Shown here one piece after another: positions 58,175 through 64,000 of a DNA stretch of 64,000 bases. Position numbers and translations under genes: made by a program. Below the pieces are notes generated by a model. It did no database searches. It saw only the letters and a program-made list of their open reading frames with translations, and was not told the origin of the DNA. Source of the DNA: Nitrosomonas ureae (GTDB lineage: Bacteria > Pseudomonadota > Gammaproteobacteria > Burkholderiales > Nitrosomonadaceae); NCBI RefSeq assembly GCF_900108305.1, contig NZ_FNUX01000009.1, positions 1-64,000 on the forward strand. Reading direction: 5' to 3'. Every line of letters starts with the position of its first letter. Position 1 is the stretch's first letter.

Positions 58175-58701
58175 TCGTCTGCGCAAGCGATCTGCCGCGT
58201 TAGGCCGGTACTCGAAAACTCGCTTATTACTATGATAGGCCTCGTTGGTTTTTGCTCTGTCTGCCATGCATCTCATCTTGCTCACCAAATTGCTCAGCTT
58301 CCTTAAAAGATCAGATACAAATCGCTCTTTTGGTTCAAAGATCCCAAGATGCAGATCTAACGCGATCAAACAAGCTTTCATAGTTTACGCCATCCACCTG
58401 GAACCAATAGCTGCAAACGGTGATTAATCGGGTTATTTGTATGCATTTGCAGTATTGCTCTTTTTTTTGTTATTTTTTACATTATCAAAAAAACTGAACG
58501 AATCTGATAATTGATAGCGTACCGTTTTAATTGTTAAAAATAATGACCTTGATACCAATTACCCCGACACCAAGCCTCTGCTGGATCAAAGGTTGCCAAC
58601 TTACTAATAGTAGAAAGGAGGAGAAAGAAATATTTCATTTGGATCGGCTTCATCGAGGCAATGTCAGCTGGCTCTCAACCATTTGTGAAGAGGTGATAAC
58701 A
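58175..58701. other. Intergenic region
   Basis: About 530 bp with no supported gene. A minus-strand ORF of 87 codons (58118-58381) has no family I recognise and no clear ribosome site. GAGGTGATAAC near 58690 is the ribosome site of the next gene. Confidence 0.5.
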
Positions 58702-59616
58702 ATGTACTTTAAAATTACAATCTTATCTGGTTTCGGAATCCAGGATAAAGGCTTAAAAAACAGCTCTTGGCTATTGAAAAGAATTTTTATCGGGTGCATT
58801 GTCATGATGAGTTTGCTCGGCCAGTGTAGCTGGGCACGGGCAGATGTGGAACTTGTGCATACTTATGGCAACTCGCTCGGACAGGAAGTTGTCAACATTA
58901 TTGCTGTTAGCGCCTCCAGGCTACTGCCGCTACTACCCGCCGGATATAATCTCATCCCAGCAGCGAGCGTTGGATTTGGCGGACCCGATCAGGGAATTGT
59001 AGTGATTGCCAACTTTCGTGGTATCGACCCAACCGTAGACCAGAGGAAACCTCTTAATCAGAATCAAGTGGCGGTTGATGTGGCTATTTTAGTGTCTCAA
59101 CCGGAGGAAGCGGCTCAAGCCGAGGTAGATATCCCAGGAGCTTTCCACGTTTATACTCTCGCCATTTACACCAATGATGCCCGGTATGCCGCAAGCTTAT
59201 ATCGCGCGGATATTCCGGTTGAGTTTGTAAATAAAATTGACTATCAACGCAACATGAACGATGTAACTGGGGTAGGTGATTTAATCGTGAATATTCCATC
59301 CAAAGATTCGCCATTTCATACCTTGAGTTCCGGTTTAGGCTATGCACCCGTTCCAGGTGCCTTTAACGCAGTCTTCTGGCATGACGGTGAAAAAGGCAAG
59401 GCAGTTCTCCATTTTCTCGATCAACCATTCCAGCAAGGCACCGCAATCAGCCACATCTACACGCAACCAGCCAGCAGGTGGGATAACCTATTCGAGGGGG
59501 GCGGTCTTGGAACATGTGACCCCCATCCAGAAACAGAATATCGATGCGTGATCGTGCCCGCACTAAATTTGAGATACGACGAAGGTACAGTTGGAAAACT
59601 ACAACTGATCAGGTGA
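58702..59616 (+). CDS. Secreted hypothetical protein
   Basis: 304 aa from ATG 58702 (GAGGTGATAACA before it), preferred over in-frame starts up to 58531. A hydrophobic segment (IFIGCIVMMSLLGQCSWARA) ends in ARA, a likely signal peptidase site, though the region before it is unusually long (about 30 residues). The mature part has LLPLLPAGYNLIPAASVGFG, a Gly/Val-rich beta pattern and a Cys pair near the C terminus (GTCDPHPETEYRC). It is faintly like acetoacetate-decarboxylase-fold proteins, but I cannot assign a family. The gene is followed at about 165 bp by another secreted-protein gene. Function unknown. Confidence 0.6.
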   Translation: MYFKITILSGFGIQDKGLKNSSWLLKRIFIGCIVMMSLLGQCSWARADVELVHTYGNSLGQEVVNIIAVSASRLLPLLPAGYNLIPAASVGFGGPDQGIVVIANFRGIDPTVDQRKPLNQNQVAVDVAILVSQPEEAAQAEVDIPGAFHVYTLAIYTNDARYAASLYRADIPVEFVNKIDYQRNMNDVTGVGDLIVNIPSKDSPFHTLSSGLGYAPVPGAFNAVFWHDGEKGKAVLHFLDQPFQQGTAISHIYTQPASRWDNLFEGGGLGTCDPHPETEYRCVIVPALNLRYDEGTVGKLQLIR

Positions 59617-59781
59617 ACGAAATGCTATCTTTACCGAGCAACTTACTCAATCCAATGCAAGTATAAACATGCTGCGAGGTGGCGACCAGAAAACAATTGA
59701 TTCCGGCAGTTATATTGAAAGTCCAAGCAGGAAATATTTAGTGGCATTCATTCTATTAATTTCTAAATGAGGCAAGCTATC

Positions 59782-61188
59782 ATGAAAAATATCAAGCAAC
59801 GATTTGTTATCGCAGTTGGTGGAATACTCGCTGCATTACTCTTGCCACTTGAAGTAGCGCTCGCGGATCCAGGCAAAGAGATGGGATGTATTTTGAGAGA
59901 GCAAGGTTCGCTGAAGTTTGTGAGAGGGGATCAACTCGATAGGCAAACCATCATGAAGACTATTAACGCCCAACGGTTGCAGGGGGCTAAGGTCATTGAT
60001 CCGTGCCTGACCGGCCAAGTGAATAATATTCCCGCTTCGGTCTACGCCAAGCTGGCCGAGAAACACCCTGAAAAATTCCAGCCGCTGGAAAATAGCAATC
60101 AAGGCATCGTTTTACCTGAGAAAGCAGCCACAACAGGTGCAGCATTAGGCATAGCGCCGCAGTATCTCCATGTTGGTATCCTTGAAACACTTACAATTCC
60201 GCCAGAATTTTTGTTTGTTTCTTTCTTTCCCATCGCTATTACCAACGAGAGCCGCATTTATGGTACTTTCTTTGAGTATTTAGAATTTGAACCGTCATTT
60301 ATTTTCAATTCTTATGCCGCAATATTCGAGCAGGGGACTGTAAATGTTTTACAGAAATCGAAAGGTTTTTTTGCCAATAGAGCCAATGAAGGCGGTACGA
60401 TCGGCGGCTTTGTTATTACTGATTTGGAAAATTTCTTTACTCAGGCTGCCTTGTTTGATGGAAATGAAGTGCAGCTGATTCCGCGCCTACCGGGTGAAAT
60501 TTCCAGCCAAGTAATACTACTCAATGATCCGGGCGTGGCAATGATTCTTTCCTTAGATGAGAACTTCAATGAAAGGCTGGCGCTTTACAAAAATGGCGAA
60601 GTGTCTCCGCTGGATTTCGGACCGGATATTTCATTCACCACTCCCTCTGGTATGAATAACCAGGGGATTATTGTCGGTACCACGTTTATTGATGGACTCG
60701 GCTTTAGAGGTTTTCGCTTTGATCCCCGCACAAACTTGACTATGCTGCTTGAGCCGCTCCCTACGGAACCAGATTCTTGGGCGATGGGTATCAACAATCG
60801 GGGTAACGTTTTGGGCTACTCGTTTGTTGGAGGTGCAATCGAACGCATCGGCGTGTGGAATGCACAGGGGAAATTTCATACTTACTTTGTCGAAGGAACC
60901 CCTGAATTCCCTACTATCAGCAATCGATTGAGGTTCAATGACAACAACGAGATACTGATCACCTTCGTGACGAGACCCGTAAATGAGAGGAATAATAGCT
61001 ATCTCATACCCAAGCCCGGTGTGCGGCTAAACCTGGCCGATTTGGTAGTGAACGCGCCAGCTGATCTCGCACTATTTCCCAGTGGCATAAACAATCATGG
61101 AAATATATTCGGACACGCTGGACCTTTCTTTTTCTTCCACCTCGATTACTTTCTGCTGGAACGCATAGGTCTCGGAGGAACCAAATAA
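59782..61188 (+). CDS. Secreted HAF-repeat-like protein
   Basis: 468 aa from ATG 59782, with a signal peptide (VIAVGGILAALLLPLEVALA). The mature half carries spaced repeats of the form INNRGNVLGYSFV, SGMNNQGIIVGTTF and SGINNHGNIFGHAG, typical of extracellular HAF-type beta-propeller repeats, each about 45-60 residues. The first 120 residues differ (CILREQGSLKFVRGDQL). No catalytic residues or anchor motif are recognisable. It probably acts outside the cell or in the periplasm. It lies between FG-GAP copies 4 and 5, on the opposite strand, with the preceding secreted protein. Confidence 0.65.
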   Translation: MKNIKQRFVIAVGGILAALLLPLEVALADPGKEMGCILREQGSLKFVRGDQLDRQTIMKTINAQRLQGAKVIDPCLTGQVNNIPASVYAKLAEKHPEKFQPLENSNQGIVLPEKAATTGAALGIAPQYLHVGILETLTIPPEFLFVSFFPIAITNESRIYGTFFEYLEFEPSFIFNSYAAIFEQGTVNVLQKSKGFFANRANEGGTIGGFVITDLENFFTQAALFDGNEVQLIPRLPGEISSQVILLNDPGVAMILSLDENFNERLALYKNGEVSPLDFGPDISFTTPSGMNNQGIIVGTTFIDGLGFRGFRFDPRTNLTMLLEPLPTEPDSWAMGINNRGNVLGYSFVGGAIERIGVWNAQGKFHTYFVEGTPEFPTISNRLRFNDNNEILITFVTRPVNERNNSYLIPKPGVRLNLADLVVNAPADLALFPSGINNHGNIFGHAGPFFFFHLDYFLLERIGLGGTK

Positions 61189-61357
61189 TATTGTACTCAG
61201 GTGACTTGGGCATCTAGAAAATAACCAGGCAGCGCGGATAAAAGTAAAGCGCTGCCTGTTATCATTGTTGCCTGAGTTGCCGAAACGGTTGCATTACTTC
61301 AAGTCTGCAACCCGCATAACATACCGCTGAATTCAATCTTCTTCAACAATACCCGGA

Positions 61358-61609
61358 TTACCGCCGCTTCCGCCGAATCAGGCCTCTTTCTTCCGTAATC
61401 CGTAATGCCTCGTACCTGCAATGCGCATCCATCAGCGCAAGAATTCTCTGAAACTGGGTACGAATGGTTGCAGGAGAACGGTGCAGACATCCTGCGAGAA
61501 TTTTGGTATTGGTTGTTTTGATTTCAAGGCATGTTTCTAATAGTCTGTAGGACGCGGGCGCAAGCCGTCTGCTTTGATTGCGGCTCATATCTCCCAGATT
61601 GGCATTCAT
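61358..61609 (-). CDS. Small LuxR-type helix-turn-helix protein
   Basis: 83 aa from ATG 61609 (GGGAGGG before it). LETCLEIKTTNTKILAGCLH, RSPATIRTQFQRIL form a LuxR/GerE-like HTH: scan helix, turn and recognition helix with the conserved ATIRTQ pattern, followed by an Arg-rich tail (RRKRR). No receiver or sensor domain is present. It may be a stand-alone regulator, perhaps of the adjoining FG-GAP genes, or the C-terminal remnant of a larger regulator. Confidence 0.62.
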   Translation of the reverse strand: MNANLGDMSRNQSRRLAPASYRLLETCLEIKTTNTKILAGCLHRSPATIRTQFQRILALMDAHCRYEALRITEERGLIRRKRR

Positions 61610-61656
61610 AATCCCTCCCTGTGACAAAGTTATCAACTGAATCTAACCTGCGCTCG

Positions 61657-61715
61657 TCATTCCGAGCACAATGAGGAATCCAACACCACAGATTTCGCTC
61701 CGCACTCGAAATGAC
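61657..61715. repeat. 59-bp palindromic repeat at FG-GAP copy 5 3' flank
   Basis: Sister of 55718-55779: GTCATTCCGAGC start, ACAATGAGGAATCCAACACC core and CTCGAAATGAC end. Confidence 0.75.
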
Positions 61716-61773
61716 AGGTACTCAGAGACTCCTTGAGAAAATGTTGAGTAATTCGCCGGCCAATACAAGCAAA

Positions 61774-63699
61774 TTAACCAGCGCCTCCTAAAACAAAATC
61801 CGTCGCCACACCCACCTTGATCAGCAGCACTGCATCCCCTTGCGTATATTCATGGAAATTACCGCGAATGCCGCCATCCTCCCAACCGCTGCTCAACCCC
61901 ATCACACTATCTCCGGCATTGCCTTTAACTTTCAGCGTATTCGTTGTATCCGACAAGTCCAATACATCCTGCGCGGTCAACGTCAATGAATTATCCCCGA
62001 CACCGTACAGGCCGATGGTTTCAATACCGTGTATTTTATCAATCACGCTGGACAGATCCAGATTAAATCCGCTGCCGGCCAGCCCCAGAATATCTGTACC
62101 CGCGCCACCATCTACAAGTTGGAAGTCATCGCCTAATATGCGAATGTAATCATTACCGGCACCGCCATCGAATGAATCCGCACCGCCCCGGCCAATCATG
62201 CGGTCGTCGCCAGCTTCACCCGTGAAGCGCTCCGCCGCTTTGGTGCCGGTGAAATTATCATCTCCAGGTGTACCTTGAAAATCTACTTCATCAACAAAGC
62301 TGCTGCGGCCAAATACGACGTAGCTGGAACCGAAGCCATCTTCAGCAAAAGGAGCACCGACAAGCAAATCATCAAACCCATCACCGTTGACGTCCCCGGC
62401 ACTGCTGACCGATTCGCCCAATAAATCAAACGCCGCCACCCCATCCAGACGCAAACCGCTACTGCTGTCAAGACTGGACAAATCCAGCGTAGCATCAAAA
62501 CCGGATGCCTTGCCAAATACCACGTAACTGGAGCCGGAAGATTCGCCGTTTGGGTCAGCACCAGAAGCACCGACAAGCAAATCATCAAACCCATCACCGT
62601 TGACGTCCCCGGCACTGCTGACCGAGTCGCCCAAAAAATCAAACGCCGCCACCCCATCCATACGAAAACCGTTACTGCCATCGAGACTGGATAAGCCCAA
62701 CGTGGCATCAAAACCGGTAGCCTTGCCAAATACCACAAAGCTGGCACCAGAGCTGAAACCGTTCGTACTACCATAAGCACCAATAATCACATCATCAAAA
62801 CCATCGCCGTTGACATCGCCTGCACTGCTAACCGATCTAGTAAGCAATGCATCCGTCGTCTCACCCAAGCGGAAACCGTTGCTGCCATCGAGGCTGGAGA
62901 AGTCCAGCGTGGCATCAAAACCGGAAGCCTTGCCAAATACCACATAACCGGCTTCAGGAGCACCAACAATCACATCATCAAAATCATCGCCGTTGACGTC
63001 TCCCGCGCTGCTGACCGATATGCTAAAAACACCATACGCCGCCGCCCCATCCAGGTGAAAACCATTGTTACCATCCAAGCTGGACAGATCCAGCGTAGCA
63101 TCAAAACCGGCAGACTTGCCAAACACCACGTAACTGGATCCAGTTTCGGGGTAGGAAGAGAAACCAATGGCGCTGACCATCACATCATCAAAGCCATCGC
63201 CGTTGATGTCCCCGGCATCGCTGACTTGTCTGCCTACTGTGCCCCCTGTCGCTGTCCCATCCAGCAGGAAACCGTTGCTGCCATCCAGACCAGATAGGTC
63301 AAACGCGGCGCCAAAACCAGCAGCCTTGCCAAATACTACGTAGCTAGCGTTAGCTCCATAAGTACCGACAATCACATCATCGAAATTATCACCATTGACA
63401 TCCCCTGCTTTGCTGACCGATAAACCCGAAAAATCACCTGCCGGCCCATCTAAGCGGAAACCGTTGCTGCCATCAAGACTGGATACATCCAGCGTGGCAG
63501 CAAAACCAGAAGCCTTGCCAAACACCACGTAATTGGTGTTTGCTCCAGAAGCACCGATAATCACATCATCAAAACCATCACCGTTGATATCCCCTGCGTC
63601 GCTGACCGATCTGCCCAAAATACCATGATCTATCACCCCATCCATCCGAAAACCATTATTGCCATCGAGACTGGATAAATTAATTATTGTTGTTGCCAT
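61774..63699 (-). CDS. FG-GAP beta-propeller protein with RTX-like tail, copy 5 (intact, divergent)
   Basis: 641 aa from ATG 63699 (MATTIINLSSLDGNNGF; GAAGGAGT upstream). Seven FG-GAP blades with (D/N)AGD(V/I)NGDGFDD calcium loops and YVVFGKA strands are followed by an RTX-like block (GEAGDDRMIGRGGADSFDGG) and a C terminus ending FVLGGAG. Copy 5 differs more from copies 3 and 4 than these do from each other, especially after the last blade (VDFQGTPGDDNFTGTKAAER). Export is probably by type I secretion; none is encoded here. It has the longest minisatellite upstream. Confidence 0.92.
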   Translation of the reverse strand: MATTIINLSSLDGNNGFRMDGVIDHGILGRSVSDAGDINGDGFDDVIIGASGANTNYVVFGKASGFAATLDVSSLDGSNGFRLDGPAGDFSGLSVSKAGDVNGDNFDDVIVGTYGANASYVVFGKAAGFGAAFDLSGLDGSNGFLLDGTATGGTVGRQVSDAGDINGDGFDDVMVSAIGFSSYPETGSSYVVFGKSAGFDATLDLSSLDGNNGFHLDGAAAYGVFSISVSSAGDVNGDDFDDVIVGAPEAGYVVFGKASGFDATLDFSSLDGSNGFRLGETTDALLTRSVSSAGDVNGDGFDDVIIGAYGSTNGFSSGASFVVFGKATGFDATLGLSSLDGSNGFRMDGVAAFDFLGDSVSSAGDVNGDGFDDLLVGASGADPNGESSGSSYVVFGKASGFDATLDLSSLDSSSGLRLDGVAAFDLLGESVSSAGDVNGDGFDDLLVGAPFAEDGFGSSYVVFGRSSFVDEVDFQGTPGDDNFTGTKAAERFTGEAGDDRMIGRGGADSFDGGAGNDYIRILGDDFQLVDGGAGTDILGLAGSGFNLDLSSVIDKIHGIETIGLYGVGDNSLTLTAQDVLDLSDTTNTLKVKGNAGDSVMGLSSGWEDGGIRGNFHEYTQGDAVLLIKVGVATDFVLGGAG

Positions 63700-63726
63700 G
63701 ATCAAGCACTCCTTCAAAAAATTTAT

Positions 63727-63828
63727 TTGAATGAAGTATCTACTTGAATGAAGTATCTACTTGAATGAAGTATCTACTTGAATGAAGTATCTACTTGAAT
63801 GAAGTATCTACTTGAATGAAGTATCTAC
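63727..63828. repeat. 17-bp minisatellite, six units
   Basis: Six exact copies of TTGAATGAAGTATCTAC upstream of FG-GAP copy 5. This is the largest allele of the element found at copies 2, 3 and 4. Confidence 0.95.
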
Positions 63829-63830
63829 TT

Positions 63831-63857
63831 TTCTGTTATTTTTCCAAAATAACAGAG
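63831..63857. promoter_or_regulatory. Perfect hairpin upstream of FG-GAP copy 5
   Basis: Same stem and TCC loop as the other copies. It is followed by a zeta-relic junction at 63903. Confidence 0.85.
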
Positions 63858-63953
63858 TAAATATTACGCCGGAAAAATTTGACTGACAATGAGAAATTTA
63901 GCGCGCTGCCCACGCTGCCGCCCGGCGGTAGGTTAACCAGCCGGTTTGTTGAA

Positions 63954-64000
63954 TTAATGCCCCGCATACAATCGATCGATGTCTTCCTGATACTGCTCCA
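63954..64000 (-). CDS. 3' end of an unidentified gene (runs off the window)
   Basis: The minus strand reads EQYQEDIDRLYAGH and then TAA at 63956-63954. The composition looks coding, but it is too short to assign, and could be chance. Confidence 0.3.
   Translation of the reverse strand, partial: EQYQEDIDRLYAGH

Noticed and set aside
57852-63828. CRISPR array at the 17-bp repeats
   Set aside because: Units are directly abutting with no spacers, so this is a minisatellite.

Overview
The window reads as the chromosome of a Gram-negative betaproteobacterium. It carries a TonB-dependent receptor, a polyphosphate kinase/exopolyphosphatase pair, a YajD-type HNH protein and a siderophore-like locus of the Burkholderiales/Nitrosomonadales kind. 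A Nitrosomonas-like host is my best guess, but this is inference; there is no rRNA or other taxonomic marker here, and I recognised no tRNA.

Layout. (1) 1-3.9 kb: an orphan heavy-metal RND pump gene without its adaptor, followed by a short secreted ORF and an IS30-type transposase relic. (2) 4.0-33.3 kb: a minus-strand, iron-regulated-looking assembly line, read from high to low coordinates: ECF sigma factor, MbtH-like protein, type II thioesterase, Sfp-type phosphopantetheinyl transferase, FAAL-ACP-C-A-PCP, KS-AT-KR-ACP, and a 5.5-kilo-residue NRPS (C-A-PCP-E, C-A-PCP-E, C-A-PCP, C-A-PCP-TE). Assuming collinearity, the product is a lipopeptide with five amino acids and one reduced malonyl unit. 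A strong Fur-type palindrome lies upstream at 33.8 kb. Two recent-looking duplications sit in this locus: a 523-bp tandem duplication over the end of the PPTase gene and the start of the FAAL gene, and a 2.4-kb near-identical repeat inside the NRPS. (3) 33.9-36.8 kb: an hsdM relic, a lipoprotein, an SGNH hydrolase and a frameshifted PepSY-like gene. (4) 36.8-48.1 kb: mostly ordinary genes: a TonB receptor, a three-gene sugar/surface operon, a PQQ-type sugar dehydrogenase, ppk1, ppx, sixA, an HhH protein with a lysine-rich tail, and yajD. (5) 48-64 kb: a plastic accessory region with five copies, intact, broken or relic, of one FG-GAP beta-propeller plus RTX-like gene family. They share upstream cassettes (17-bp minisatellite, perfect hairpin) and are interleaved with three type II toxin-antitoxin modules, pieces of a fourth, and two secreted proteins of unknown role.

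How it fits together: the sigma factor probably switches on the assembly line under iron limitation, with MbtH, PPTase and the editing thioesterase as helpers. The TonB receptor 6 kb away could take up the product, but nothing in the sequence proves this. The FG-GAP array looks like a family of large, calcium-binding, probably type-I-secreted surface proteins that is expanding and decaying by recombination and short-repeat slippage. Its copies carry the debris of a divergent parD-like/zeta toxin module, suggesting that the two travelled as one unit.
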